Source of the DNA: Actinomycetota bacterium
Lineage (GTDB): Bacteria > Actinomycetota > Acidimicrobiia > Acidimicrobiales > UBA8592
Direction of reading: 5' to 3'
NCBI GenBank assembly: GCA_002715425.1
Contig: PAYW01000010.1
Location: 17,121-66,806, forward strand
Length of the DNA stretch: 49,686 bases
A program made the position numbers and the translations under genes. This document shows, in pieces, positions 1-8,603 of the stretch (position 1 is the stretch's first letter; every line of letters starts with the position of its first letter). The notes under the pieces are model-generated. The model had not been told where the DNA came from, did no database searches, and was given only the letters and a program-made list of their open reading frames with translations.

Positions 1-2
1 AG

Positions 3-503
3 CTTGGAGCTCTCGGAGAGATTGTTTTCCTAGACTACGTTGACGGTGAATTACACGCTGGCGCAAAGGAACGAGATATTGTTGCATCTTGGATTCGAAA
101 ACTTAAACCCGAAGTCCTCCTGAGCCATGACCCGTGGAAGAGATACAGGCTTCATCCGGATCACCAGAATGCAGGACAATTAGCCATCGACGGAATTATC
201 GCTGCTAGAGATCCTTTCTTTTTGACTGATTCTTCGTTGTATCCGCATCGCCCCTCACAGCTATTTTTATTTGAACCTGAAGAATGCGATCACCTTGAAA
301 CCACTGACGGGTTCGAAAAGAAAAAACTTAATGCCCTTGAATCACACAAAAGCCAATATGTATCCACCATGGGAATAGTCGAAGGCAACGAAACCAAAGG
401 GCTGGAGGATTTCCGCGAACGTATCAAAAAAGAGCTCACAACTTTCGGCGATCTTACCGGAGTAGGAATGGCCGAAGGCTTTAAGCGAATTACGGAACTA
501 TAA
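3..503 (+). CDS. PIG-L (LmbE-like) family deacetylase, 5' end cut by window
   Basis: The reading frame is open from the first bases, so only the last 166 residues are present and the true start lies outside the window. The fragment contains RLHPDHQNAG, the second conserved metal/substrate motif (HPDH) of zinc-dependent PIG-L/LmbE N-deacetylases, preceded by LKPEVLLSHDPW. The family's first motif (HPDDE-like, N-terminal) must lie upstream. Relatives in Actinobacteria include MshB and Mca of mycothiol metabolism and assorted sugar N-deacetylases; the fragment does not decide between them. The gene ends 7 bases before the convergent DUF1015 gene, with no visible terminator between them. An internal ATG at 222 is not the start, because the conserved motif lies before it. 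Confidence 0.85.
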   Translation, partial: LGALGEIVFLDYVDGELHAGAKERDIVASWIRKLKPEVLLSHDPWKRYRLHPDHQNAGQLAIDGIIAARDPFFLTDSSLYPHRPSQLFLFEPEECDHLETTDGFEKKKLNALESHKSQYVSTMGIVEGNETKGLEDFRERIKKELTTFGDLTGVGMAEGFKRITEL

Positions 504-510
504 AATAGTT

Positions 511-1713
511 CTACCTATGCACAAGAAAGATGCCTGACCGAACTTTTGGTTGAAAATATGTACTTTTTGGCGGGAAAGTCATCCGCCTGTCAGCAACTGA
601 AAGCAATTGGGCTATCGGAACAGGGTGAAGAGCAAAAGCGACACCCCCATCTAAGTCAGTTTGATCAACTAAGTGGTTCAAACCGACAGCTCCAGGAAGA
701 TACTGAAGCCTATTATCTGCCCCAGCCTCATCAATATGAAAAATAGGACTAAGAATCTTTCGTTGCAATAGGCCGGCGTCAATCTCAGATGGGTGTATTC
801 TGGCTGGCTTGATAGCTGTCCACTGACCGCCTGCATACATCGAGAACTCCCCTGAAGCCTTCGGTTGAGGATCTTCATCCTCTCCCATTGGAAGAAGAGA
901 GAAATCACGGGCAGCTATCTCTTTGTAAAGATCATCCAAAGAGTGCCCAGCCATATCAGTAACACGTCGGTGGAAGGCGCTGATCTTCAGTTCACTTAGT
1001 GGGAAAAAAGCGGCAAAGAGTTTTCCAAAAGACCCAGACTCACCATTTCTTATCCACATTTCTGACGCTGCACTTAGGCGATGATGGCCATCAACCACAT
1101 ACGCATACTTATCTCTCATAATTTCTATAAGTGCGCTTGCGTCAACATCCGCTACAGGCCAAATCTTTTGCTCAATCAAATCTTCTCGTTGAAAATGCAA
1201 TATAGGCGTTTCATTATTTTGAATTGATGAAATAATCGTAGCTACATGCTCATCATCTTCATACCCAAGAGCAACTGGTGAGGATTGAACTCGAATCTTT
1301 TCCAAATGGTCAGCAAGGTGCAACGAGCGGCTTGGTCGTATGCGTTCATGGGGAATAATTCGTCCTTCTTTGACAGCAGCAAGTGGAACATCACCAATAA
1401 TTCCTGTCTGCTGGTGATCTCCAGATCGAAGTTGGTACAGGTAAAGCGAAGGACCACGAACTTTCCCATAAATGTTCGCTGATAGAAGACGAGATAAAGC
1501 TGCAGCATTGGAGGCGGAAACTTCTTCTGCAGTTTTCTCGTTTTCATCATCGCCAAATGAACGCGTTACATGAAGAAAGACATAGGGGTCTTTCTTCATC
1601 ACTTCGAACCTTTGTTCAGGCCTAAGCGCATCATACGCCGGAGAAACAACCCTCTCAGCCCATTCTTGACGGACGAGTTGAGCTTCTACTCGACTAAGCA
1701 AACCTAACTCCAT
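511..1713 (-). CDS. DUF1015 family protein
   Basis: A 400-residue cytosolic protein with the hallmarks of DUF1015: VVSPAYDAL near residues 22-30, PHERIRPS near 121-128, and DGHHRLSAA at 208-216. The length is typical of the family. It starts 2 bases after the stop of the SerA-like gene on the same strand, so the two are almost certainly co-transcribed and translationally coupled. DUF1015 genes are often found beside serine-biosynthesis genes. The DGHHR motif resembles that of ParB/sulfiredoxin-fold free-serine kinases (SerK, SbnI), which makes a nucleotide-dependent role around serine conceivable. That is inference; no activity is established from this sequence. Family assignment is firm, function is not. 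Confidence 0.85.
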   Translation of the reverse strand: MELGLLSRVEAQLVRQEWAERVVSPAYDALRPEQRFEVMKKDPYVFLHVTRSFGDDENEKTAEEVSASNAAALSRLLSANIYGKVRGPSLYLYQLRSGDHQQTGIIGDVPLAAVKEGRIIPHERIRPSRSLHLADHLEKIRVQSSPVALGYEDDEHVATIISSIQNNETPILHFQREDLIEQKIWPVADVDASALIEIMRDKYAYVVDGHHRLSAASEMWIRNGESGSFGKLFAAFFPLSELKISAFHRRVTDMAGHSLDDLYKEIAARDFSLLPMGEDEDPQPKASGEFSMYAGGQWTAIKPARIHPSEIDAGLLQRKILSPIFHIDEAGADNRLQYLPGAVGLNHLVDQTDLDGGVAFALHPVPIAQLLSVADRRMTFPPKSTYFQPKVRSGIFLVHR

Positions 1714-1715
1714 CG

Positions 1716-2930
1716 CTAAACAGCTCTCTTGTCTAGAAGAGAGACTCCCAAAACATGTTCAAGGGATACCAACTCGTCATATAGGCCTATTGGAACAGCA
1801 CCTACCACTTCGATACTCGCTACAGCAGCCTTTTTCCCGTTAAACAAGCGATTATCCATGTATTGAACATTTAGATCAGCAGCTCTAAGTGCCGAAAGAA
1901 CTGAAGCTAGAACCCCGACACGATCTAAGTGCCGCACTCTTACTTGTGATGTCCCTTCTCCAGAAGGTGCTTCGTTAACGCAGTTCAATGGATTTCCGCT
2001 TTCAAAACCCGCAATAGCGTCAATAACACCACTAGCAATAGCTTTACTTGCTTGCATAGTTGATGCACCAATATGGTGACTTCCAACAACAGAAGGGTGA
2101 CTAGCTAAAGCTGAAGTAATAGTAGTTTCGCCAAAAGCAGGTTCATCACAAAAGACATCTAGGCCAGCTCTAATTCCTCGTTCATTCATCGCTTGAATAA
2201 GGGCAGGCTCATCAATAATTTCACCTCTACTGGTATTGATTAGAATAGCTTCATCTTTAAACGACCGAAGCAGCTCTTCGTCCACCAATTTCACTGTATG
2301 CTCATTAGAGGGGACATGGATCGAAACAATGTCGCTATGAGCAACAAGCTCCTCCACAGTATCGGTTAACCGTATCCCAATTTGCCGGATACGTTGTTCG
2401 GTTTCAGGCGAGCGACCACCTCTCCTTTGCCCCATTACTCGCAATCCAAAAGCTTTCGCTCGCTCTGCTACACCAAGCCCGACACCGCCAAGCCCTATAA
2501 TTCCGATAGTTTTACCCATAAGGCCAGCAGCTATAGAATATTCTTTTTTGTTCCAAGTCCCCTTTCGTAAGTCACTAGCGCCCTCAACAACATGACGGTC
2601 TATAGCTAGTAAAAGAGCGAAAGTTAACTCTGCAACTGCTGCAGCATTTTTGCCTGGAACATTACAGACATGAATTCCTAAATCTGAAGCGGCAACAACG
2701 TCAATATTATCGACACCAGCCCCTGCACGAACGATCAGAGACAACCGATCAGCAGCTCTAAGTGCACCATCTGTCACTCTGGTGCTTCTGACAACAAGTA
2801 CTTCAATACCTTGAATGTGCTGCTCTAAATCATCAGAAGTTGCACCATAACTTTCTCGCACTTCGTGTCCGATATCTTCGAGGGCAAGTTTCGCACTGGA
2901 ATCTAATTTATCTGCTATTAAGATTTTCAT
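1716..2930 (-). CDS. serA: D-3-phosphoglycerate dehydrogenase-like protein with ACT domain
   Basis: A 404-residue D-2-hydroxyacid dehydrogenase. The NAD-binding glycine motif GLGGVGLG lies at about 147-154. The catalytic trio of the family is visible: Arg in NTSRGEIID (about 235), Glu in DVFCDEP (263) and His in GSHHIGAS (about 286). The C-terminal part (about 328-401) has ACT-domain character (RVRHLDRVGVLASVLSAL), as in serine-feedback SerA proteins. It would oxidise 3-phosphoglycerate to 3-phosphohydroxypyruvate in serine synthesis. The intervening domain of long type SerA proteins is absent, so this is the short ACT type. TAGGAG (2936-2941) precedes the ATG. It leads the pair with the DUF1015 gene. 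Other 2-hydroxyacids are possible substrates, but the ACT domain favours SerA. Confidence 0.88.
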   Translation of the reverse strand: MKILIADKLDSSAKLALEDIGHEVRESYGATSDDLEQHIQGIEVLVVRSTRVTDGALRAADRLSLIVRAGAGVDNIDVVAASDLGIHVCNVPGKNAAAVAELTFALLLAIDRHVVEGASDLRKGTWNKKEYSIAAGLMGKTIGIIGLGGVGLGVAERAKAFGLRVMGQRRGGRSPETEQRIRQIGIRLTDTVEELVAHSDIVSIHVPSNEHTVKLVDEELLRSFKDEAILINTSRGEIIDEPALIQAMNERGIRAGLDVFCDEPAFGETTITSALASHPSVVGSHHIGASTMQASKAIASGVIDAIAGFESGNPLNCVNEAPSGEGTSQVRVRHLDRVGVLASVLSALRAADLNVQYMDNRLFNGKKAAVASIEVVGAVPIGLYDELVSLEHVLGVSLLDKRAV

Positions 2931-3031
2931 ATTTCTCCTAGCGTTGAGCCCAATACCGGCTATTGCGGGTAATGAGGTCTGCTCATATTCATTCTATTGA
3001 ATACTTCTAAAGAGGACTACTGAGGCACCCT

Positions 3032-3061
3032 TTGACCTTTTATGACTTATCTAATTGTATT
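3032..3061 (+). promoter_or_regulatory. Candidate promoter before the phosphoribosyltransferase gene
   Basis: TTGACC at 3032-3037 is followed 18 bases later by TGTATT (3056-3061), which runs into TATTAA. This is a plausible -35/-10 pair about 55 bases before the ATG at 3116. It also argues against the longer reading frame that could begin at the TTG at 3032, since that codon would be part of the -35 element. By-eye call only. Confidence 0.35.
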
Positions 3062-3115
3062 AATCCATCAAAGGCCAAGAAGGTATATGGTTTAGGATTA
3101 CTGACCGGAGGAAAA

Positions 3116-3622
3116 ATGTCTGAAGAACGGGAAATACTAGACTGGGAATCATATGGAGTGGCTGCAAGAGAGCTTGCTCAGATCGTGGCCGATGACAGTT
3201 ACCAGCCCGACATCATCCTAGCTATAGCTCGAGGTGGGCTTTTCGTGGCGGGTTCTCTCGGTTACGCCCTTTCAGTGAAGAACCTCTATGTAATGAATGT
3301 CGAGTATTACACCGGAGTAGATGAACGCTTAGATGTTCCCGTTGCCTTGCCTCCTTATCTGGATTCCATTGACCTCAGGAATGCTCGCGTCCTTATTGCT
3401 GACGACGTAGCTGATACCGGAGCAACGTTAGCCTATGTGTATGAATTCTGTAAGAACGAAGTTGCTGAAGTCCGCAGCGCAGTACTTTATGAAAAAAGTC
3501 CTTCCATAATCAAATGTGAATACGTTTGGAAACGCACAGACCAATGGATCAACTTTCCATGGTCTTGTGATGAACCAATAATGGAACCTGCAGATGGCCG
3601 AGCCATCATCTTAGACGCATAA
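3116..3622 (+). CDS. Purine-type phosphoribosyltransferase
   Basis: A 168-residue type I phosphoribosyltransferase. The PRPP-binding loop is intact (VLIADDVADTGATL, residues 92-105), and IILAIARGGLFVAG (33-46) forms the preceding strand and PPi loop. The C-terminal region PDGR-like (MEPADGRAI) and the FPWS segment resemble xanthine/hypoxanthine-guanine PRTases, so it probably salvages a purine base with PRPP in the cytosol. The frame extends 28 codons upstream to a TTG, but the ATG at 3116 has GGAGG five bases ahead and removes a non-conserved leader, so I chose it. It sits just upstream of the xanthine dehydrogenase-type genes, which fits purine metabolism, although salvage and catabolism compete for the same base. 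The exact base specificity is not readable. Confidence 0.82.
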   Translation: MSEEREILDWESYGVAARELAQIVADDSYQPDIILAIARGGLFVAGSLGYALSVKNLYVMNVEYYTGVDERLDVPVALPPYLDSIDLRNARVLIADDVADTGATLAYVYEFCKNEVAEVRSAVLYEKSPSIIKCEYVWKRTDQWINFPWSCDEPIMEPADGRAIILDA

Positions 3623-3696
3623 AAATTCTGAAACTTTAGCTAATCGGGGGGTCTATCGTTACGGCTTTTTCGTCTATTCGCTACGATTAAATCATT

Positions 3697-4548
3697 ATGG
3701 AAGTATTAATAGCCTCATCAACAGAAGAAATCTGTGACTTGCTTGGCCAGGATAGCAGCCGTCAACTTCTTGCTGGGGGTACTGACTTCATGGTTGAGGT
3801 TAACTACAGGCATAGGTCACCCTCGAGTGTAATTACTATCGACCAAGTACCCGAACTTCAGAATTGGCACCATGACGGTGATTCTGTGGTTGTGGGCTCT
3901 TGTGTAACCTATCGTGAAATCGAGAGAGGTCCTTTAGCTACACTTGTCCCAGCACTAGCTCAAGCAGCACGCACAGTTGGATCACCGCAGATCCGGAATG
4001 CCGGAACCATAGGAGGAAATATAGGCACCGCCTCACCTGCTGGAGATATGATCCCAGTCCTCTCTGCATTAGGTGCAATAATTTCTCTAAGGAGTTCCGA
4101 AGGCAAACGAGAAATCTCATTAGAGGATCTAATTATCGGCGTCAAACAAACTTCCTTACGCCATGGGGAATTTATCGAATCTGTAAGAGTACCTGTTTTA
4201 GATAGCCCACAAGAGTTTCTAAAAGTTGGATCAAGAAGTGCCATGGTAATTTCTGTAACCTCACTTGCCTTGATCACTTACCCAGAAACACGTTCGGTCG
4301 GCATAGGACTTGGAGCCGTAAATCCTACACCAACCCGAGCTAAAGAGGCTGAGGCATACATTACTGATTATCTCGACTGGGAGAATATGCAAGTAGACCC
4401 TTCTGGGCTAGACCACTTTAAAGATCTAGTCTCTGCAGCGAGCAATCCAATCGATGACCACCGAAGCGTTGCAGCATACAGGCGCAAAAGTATTGGCATT
4501 CTTGCACAACGCGCCCTGACGCGCGTTTTCGCTGAAGGGGTTCTGTAA
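3697..4548 (+). CDS. FAD-binding subunit of molybdenum hydroxylase (xanthine dehydrogenase/CoxM type)
   Basis: A 283-residue medium subunit of a xanthine dehydrogenase-family enzyme. FAD-binding motifs are visible: LLAGGTDFMVEV near residues 25-36 and RNAGTIGGNIGTASPAGD near 100-117. It carries electrons from the 2Fe-2S subunit to NAD or another acceptor through FAD. Its stop overlaps the ATG of the 2Fe-2S subunit by one base (TAATG), and the molybdenum subunit follows, giving the order FAD, FeS, Mo. It is the only separate FAD subunit in the window although two Mo hydroxylases are encoded, so it might serve both. The substrate is inferred as a purine or related N-heterocycle from the surrounding genes. 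Confidence 0.9.
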   Translation: MEVLIASSTEEICDLLGQDSSRQLLAGGTDFMVEVNYRHRSPSSVITIDQVPELQNWHHDGDSVVVGSCVTYREIERGPLATLVPALAQAARTVGSPQIRNAGTIGGNIGTASPAGDMIPVLSALGAIISLRSSEGKREISLEDLIIGVKQTSLRHGEFIESVRVPVLDSPQEFLKVGSRSAMVISVTSLALITYPETRSVGIGLGAVNPTPTRAKEAEAYITDYLDWENMQVDPSGLDHFKDLVSAASNPIDDHRSVAAYRRKSIGILAQRALTRVFAEGVL

Positions 4549-5054
4549 TGCCTAACGAAATACAACCTCACCTAAACGTTAACGGAAAGACGTTGACAAT
4601 AGATGGTGCATGGCTTGGAGAGAGCCTCTTATATACCCTTAGAGAACGACTGGGTCTATACGGATCAAAAAATGCATGTGAACAGGGAGAGTGCGGATCT
4701 TGTTCAATTATGCTCGACGAAACACTTGTGTGCGCATGCCTAGTTCTAACAGGAAGCGCTAGTGGTAAGGACATCAAAACAATTGAATCCCTCGCGCCTG
4801 AGGGCTCACTCTCGACCATTCAACAAGCATTTGTCGATACTGGAGCCATCCAATGCGGCTTTTGTACACCTGGCCTTCTAATCACAATTAAAGATTTTCT
4901 AGATGAGAACACCGACCCAACAGAGCTAGAAATCAGAGAAGCTATTTCTGGGAACCTTTGCAGATGCACCGGATACGGGCGGATCGTTGAGGCTGTCCGC
5001 ATCGCCTCAAAGACCCATGACGAAACAGAAAGGCCAACTGATGACAACAATTGA
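4548..5054 (+). CDS. 2Fe-2S subunit of molybdenum hydroxylase (xanthine dehydrogenase/CoxS type)
   Basis: A 168-residue small subunit with two 2Fe-2S domains. The N-terminal ferredoxin-like cluster is carried by Cys44, Cys49, Cys52 and Cys62/64 (CEQGECGSC and VCAC). The C-terminal helical cluster uses Cys103 and Cys106 (QCGFCTPG) and Cys138 and Cys140 (GNLCRCTGYGRIVEA). The size is normal for CoxS/XdhC-type subunits. It shuttles electrons from the molybdenum site to the FAD subunit encoded immediately upstream. Start and stop overlap both neighbours, which indicates translational coupling in one operon. Confidence 0.93.
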   Translation: MPNEIQPHLNVNGKTLTIDGAWLGESLLYTLRERLGLYGSKNACEQGECGSCSIMLDETLVCACLVLTGSASGKDIKTIESLAPEGSLSTIQQAFVDTGAIQCGFCTPGLLITIKDFLDENTDPTELEIREAISGNLCRCTGYGRIVEAVRIASKTHDETERPTDDNN

Positions 5055-7296
5055 AAGCTACAAATCAAAAACAAAGTCTGGCGTCGGGGTATCAGCTCAA
5101 AGGCCTGATGCGGTCCCAAAAGCTACTGGAGAATTCTCTTTCTCAAGTGACCTAAGTTCGCATAATATGCTGTGGGGACAAACATTACGATCTCCTTATC
5201 CCTCTGCACGTATTAAGAGCATTGACTTTTCAGAAGCACTAACCATTTCAGGCGTTCATGCAATTCTGACAGCCAACGATGTCCCTGGGAAGAATCTATT
5301 TGGTCTAGAACACCCAGATCAACCTGTTCTAGCGGATGACCTAATCCGCTACGCAGGAGAACCTATAGCGCTTGTCGCTGCTGAACATCCGGAGATAGCA
5401 GCAAAAGCCATAAATGCAATACACGTAACTTTTGAAAAACTTACGCCTCTTATCGATGCAGAAAGCGCTATCACCGCAGATCCGATTCATCCCGAAGGGA
5501 ATGTTATACGTCATCTAAAAATTGACTATGGTGATCCATCTGCCACAGGGGATCTAGTAATCGAAGGAACCTACCAGGTCGGGATGCAAGATCAGGCTTT
5601 TATGGGAACAGAATCGGGCATGGCTGTACCTTCACCCGATGGAAGTGTGGATTTGTACATCTCCACCCAGTGGCTCCACTCAGACCAAAATCAAATTATT
5701 GAAGCACTCGACCTCCCAGAAGATATGGTCCGACTTACTCTGGCTGGCGTTGGAGGCGCCTTTGGCGGAAGAGAAGATGTAAGTATGCATGTTCACCTTT
5801 GCATGCTTGCCCTCCATACCGGACGTCCTGTGAAAATGGTCTACGACCGAAATGAATCATTTCTAGGTCACGTACACCGTCATCCAGCAAAAATTTGGTA
5901 CCGACATCATGCAACCGTAGACGGACATATCGTAAAAGTGGAAGGAAAGATCATCCTTGACGGAGGAGCTTACGCTTCGACAACCTCGGCTGTATTAGCC
6001 AATGCGTGTTGTTTCTCAACCGGCCCTTACAGGGTTTCTAGCGCACAAATAGAGGGATGGGGCGTTCGAACAAATAATCCACCATGTGGGGCAATGAGAG
6101 GTTTTGGAAACGTTCAAACATGTTTTGCCATCGAGGCCCAGATGGATAAGGTTGCGTCAGCTCTAGGTATTGACCCTATCGAACTTCGACTAATAAACGC
6201 TTTAGAACAAGGTGATACGATCATCACTGGCCAAAAGATCACTGGGGCAGCACCCGTTAAAGAAGTCATCTCTTCTCTGGCTGAACATCCCCTGCCCGGA
6301 CCAGGAGAAAATAACCTCCTAGCTAGGCCAGGTGGAACGGGAAGAACTACCGATCAAAAACACATCAAACGAGGTATAGGGTTTGCAGTTTCGATTAAAA
6401 ATCTAATGTTTGCTGAAGGCTTCGATGACTCATCCGAAGCCCTCTGTCAAGTAAATGATGGCAATGTAGCTATCCACACTGCGTGTGTAGAAGTAGGCCA
6501 GGGATTTATAACTTTGGTGCATCAAATTGCTGAAGAGGTTCTAGGAACTTCCGACATTACTATTATTCCAGCTGATACTTCTATAGGTTCTGCTGGTTCA
6601 ACTTCAGCTAGCAGGCAAACTTGGATGTCCGGAGGGGCGGTATTAAAAGCGTGCGAATCTGTAGTCGTAAAGCTCATCGAACAAATCTTTGAAGAGGAAG
6701 GAGTGAAGTACGAGAATCTTGATGGAACTCTTGTTTCAGAAGATGGCACAAAGACGATACCCATCGCTGAAGCTCTGAAAGGAAGATCATTTTACGAAAA
6801 GGTAGTCCATCGACACGCTCCGACCTTTCCTCTTAACAATAAAGGCCAAGGAGATGCTCACGTCTCATTTGCTTTTGCTGCCCATCGCGCCGTTGTTGAC
6901 GTCGATCAGGAACTTGGACTGGTTCGAGTTATCGAGATTGCTACTTCTCAGGATGTTGGCCGCATTCTAAACCCCCTTCAGGCAGTCGGCCAGATTGAAG
7001 GAGGTATAACTCAAGGTCTTGGATTAGCGGTACTGGAAGAACTTGTTATGAAAAATGGCGTAATCCAGAACGCTAACTTTACTGACTATCTCCTACCCAC
7101 TGCATTAGACACTCCACCCATTGAGATTGCAGCATTAATTGAAGAGCCTGAACCTGGTGCCCCATTTGGAGCAAAGGGAATCGGTGAACCTCCTACAATT
7201 TCTTCTACTCCAGCAGTAGTAGCAGCGATTAGAGATGCAACTGGAGTGGATCTTAGACGTGTACCGGTTCGGCCAGAAGATATAGCTTTAGAATAA
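5041..7296 (+). CDS. Molybdenum-binding subunit of xanthine dehydrogenase-family hydroxylase
   Basis: A large subunit of about 751 residues with the aldehyde oxidase/xanthine dehydrogenase fold. Recognisable parts are the N-terminal GVGVSAQRPDAVPKATGEF entry, the cofactor loop GGAFGGRED, CGAMRGFGN, the cofactor-binding EVGQGFITLVHQIAEE, and the near-C-terminal GIGEPP containing the catalytic Glu of the family. It hydroxylates an N-heterocycle or aldehyde with water as oxygen source. I chose ATG 5041, overlapping the end of the 2Fe-2S gene by 14 bases; earlier in-frame starts at 4987 and 5017 would add a tail inside that gene. Neighbouring hydrolases for carbamoyl amino acids point to a purine or hydantoin substrate, but xanthine itself is not proven. 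Confidence 0.9.
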   Translation: MTTIESYKSKTKSGVGVSAQRPDAVPKATGEFSFSSDLSSHNMLWGQTLRSPYPSARIKSIDFSEALTISGVHAILTANDVPGKNLFGLEHPDQPVLADDLIRYAGEPIALVAAEHPEIAAKAINAIHVTFEKLTPLIDAESAITADPIHPEGNVIRHLKIDYGDPSATGDLVIEGTYQVGMQDQAFMGTESGMAVPSPDGSVDLYISTQWLHSDQNQIIEALDLPEDMVRLTLAGVGGAFGGREDVSMHVHLCMLALHTGRPVKMVYDRNESFLGHVHRHPAKIWYRHHATVDGHIVKVEGKIILDGGAYASTTSAVLANACCFSTGPYRVSSAQIEGWGVRTNNPPCGAMRGFGNVQTCFAIEAQMDKVASALGIDPIELRLINALEQGDTIITGQKITGAAPVKEVISSLAEHPLPGPGENNLLARPGGTGRTTDQKHIKRGIGFAVSIKNLMFAEGFDDSSEALCQVNDGNVAIHTACVEVGQGFITLVHQIAEEVLGTSDITIIPADTSIGSAGSTSASRQTWMSGGAVLKACESVVVKLIEQIFEEEGVKYENLDGTLVSEDGTKTIPIAEALKGRSFYEKVVHRHAPTFPLNNKGQGDAHVSFAFAAHRAVVDVDQELGLVRVIEIATSQDVGRILNPLQAVGQIEGGITQGLGLAVLEELVMKNGVIQNANFTDYLLPTALDTPPIEIAALIEEPEPGAPFGAKGIGEPPTISSTPAVVAAIRDATGVDLRRVPVRPEDIALE

Positions 7297-7343
7297 CCTT
7301 CTCTTCAACATTCCAAATGCAAGGGAACTCCTTAAGCAAAATG

Positions 7344-7349
7344 TAGACT
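7344..7349 (+). promoter_or_regulatory. -10-like box, possible leaderless start of the M20 hydrolase gene
   Basis: TAGACT lies 3 bases before the GTG at 7353 and 6 bases before a second in-frame GTG at 7356. The 6-base distance fits a leaderless transcript starting at 7356. No Shine-Dalgarno sequence is seen. Confidence 0.3.
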
Positions 7350-7352
7350 TTT

Positions 7353-8603
7353 GTGGTGGGGCAATTACGTATAAACGAGAACCGGCTTTGGGGCCGACTA
7401 GATGAATTAGCACAGATTGGTGCGATATCAGGCACACTAGGAAGTAGTCGCCTTGCGCTGACAAAAGAAGATGGGCTTGCTAGAGATTTAGTTATTTCTT
7501 GGATGAAGCAGCTTGAGATGGAAGTTTCTATAGATGCGATTGGTAACGTCGTTGGTCTCTGGTGCGCTAAAAAGACTGATCGATCGCTTCCACCTGTTAT
7601 GACCGGAAGTCATATAGATACAGTCAAATCTGGAGGAAGATTCGACGGCAATTTAGGCGTACTTGCTGGATTAGAAGTCATCAAAGTAATCAAAGAACAG
7701 AATATATCAACGAAGCATCCGATAGCTGTAAGTTTTTTCACAGGAGAGGAGGGTTCCAGATTCGCTCCAGACATGCTGGGAAGCCTGGTCTATGTTGGTG
7801 GATTAGACCTTGAAACAGCTTTAAGTACCATTTCTGTCGATGGTAAAAGACTTGGTTCTGAGCTTGAAGATATCGGCTATAACGGGACCGCACCATGCCC
7901 TGGAACTACCCCAAAGATTTTTCTCGAGCTTCACATTGAACAAGGCCCAATTCTTGAAAGTGAAGGAATTGAGATCGGCGCCGTGGAAAATGTTCAGGGA
8001 ATTAGTTGGACAGAACTTACGATCCAAGGCCAATCGAACCATGCTGGAACTACCCCGATGGAAATGCGTCGAGATGCTGGATACGTTGCAGCTAGGATCT
8101 CAACATTTGTTCGTGATATTTCCAATGAGATCGGCGGAACACAGGTGGGGACGGTCGGAAAAATCGATCTCGTTCCGAATTTAGTTAATGTTGTTTCCTC
8201 AAAGGCATCAATGACTGTGGATCTCCGCAATACATCAGAACTTATGCTTCAAGAAGCAGAAGCTCGCCTAGCGACTTTCTGCGAAGAGATTGCATCTGAA
8301 GAAGAAGTAGAGATCTCTCGGAAATCCCTAGCTAGGTTTGAACCTGTTGAATTCAACCATCAACTTGTAGATCAAGTATTAGCGACTGCCCAAAAGTTAG
8401 GATATTCGACCAAGCGGATGACATCTGGAGCAGGTCATGATGCCCAGATGATGTCCAGAGTTTGCCCGGCAGCTATGATCTTTGTTCCAAGTAAAGAAGG
8501 CCTATCTCACAACCCTGCTGAATTTACTTCCTTAGATGAGGTTTCAGCTGGTGCGAATGTTCTCTTACACTTGATGGTTGATGCTGCAGAGGAGTGCCGA
8601 TGA
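7353..8603 (+). CDS. Zn-dependent N-carbamoyl amidohydrolase (hydantoinase/carbamoylase, M20 family)
   Basis: A 416-residue M20-family amidohydrolase of the allantoate amidohydrolase/L-carbamoylase/beta-ureidopropionase group. Metal ligands and catalytic segments are all present: GSHIDTV, FDGNLGVLAG, FTGEEGSRF, LELHIEQGP and GAGHDAQMM. Such enzymes cleave the ureido group of N-carbamoyl amino acids or allantoate, giving ammonia, CO2 and the amino acid. The start is a GTG; GTG 7353 and GTG 7356 are adjacent, and the second fits a -10 box upstream. Its stop overlaps the ATG of the D-carbamoylase gene (ATGA). Both genes sit between two molybdenum hydroxylases, so the substrate is probably a ring-opened purine, pyrimidine or hydantoin. 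The exact substrate cannot be chosen from motifs alone. Confidence 0.88.
   Translation: MVGQLRINENRLWGRLDELAQIGAISGTLGSSRLALTKEDGLARDLVISWMKQLEMEVSIDAIGNVVGLWCAKKTDRSLPPVMTGSHIDTVKSGGRFDGNLGVLAGLEVIKVIKEQNISTKHPIAVSFFTGEEGSRFAPDMLGSLVYVGGLDLETALSTISVDGKRLGSELEDIGYNGTAPCPGTTPKIFLELHIEQGPILESEGIEIGAVENVQGISWTELTIQGQSNHAGTTPMEMRRDAGYVAARISTFVRDISNEIGGTQVGTVGKIDLVPNLVNVVSSKASMTVDLRNTSELMLQEAEARLATFCEEIASEEEVEISRKSLARFEPVEFNHQLVDQVLATAQKLGYSTKRMTSGAGHDAQMMSRVCPAAMIFVPSKEGLSHNPAEFTSLDEVSAGANVLLHLMVDAAEECR

Noticed and set aside
3032..3115. N-terminal extension of the phosphoribosyltransferase from a TTG
   Set aside because: The TTG lies in a likely -35 element and the extension is not conserved-looking; ATG 3116 has a strong GGAGG site.
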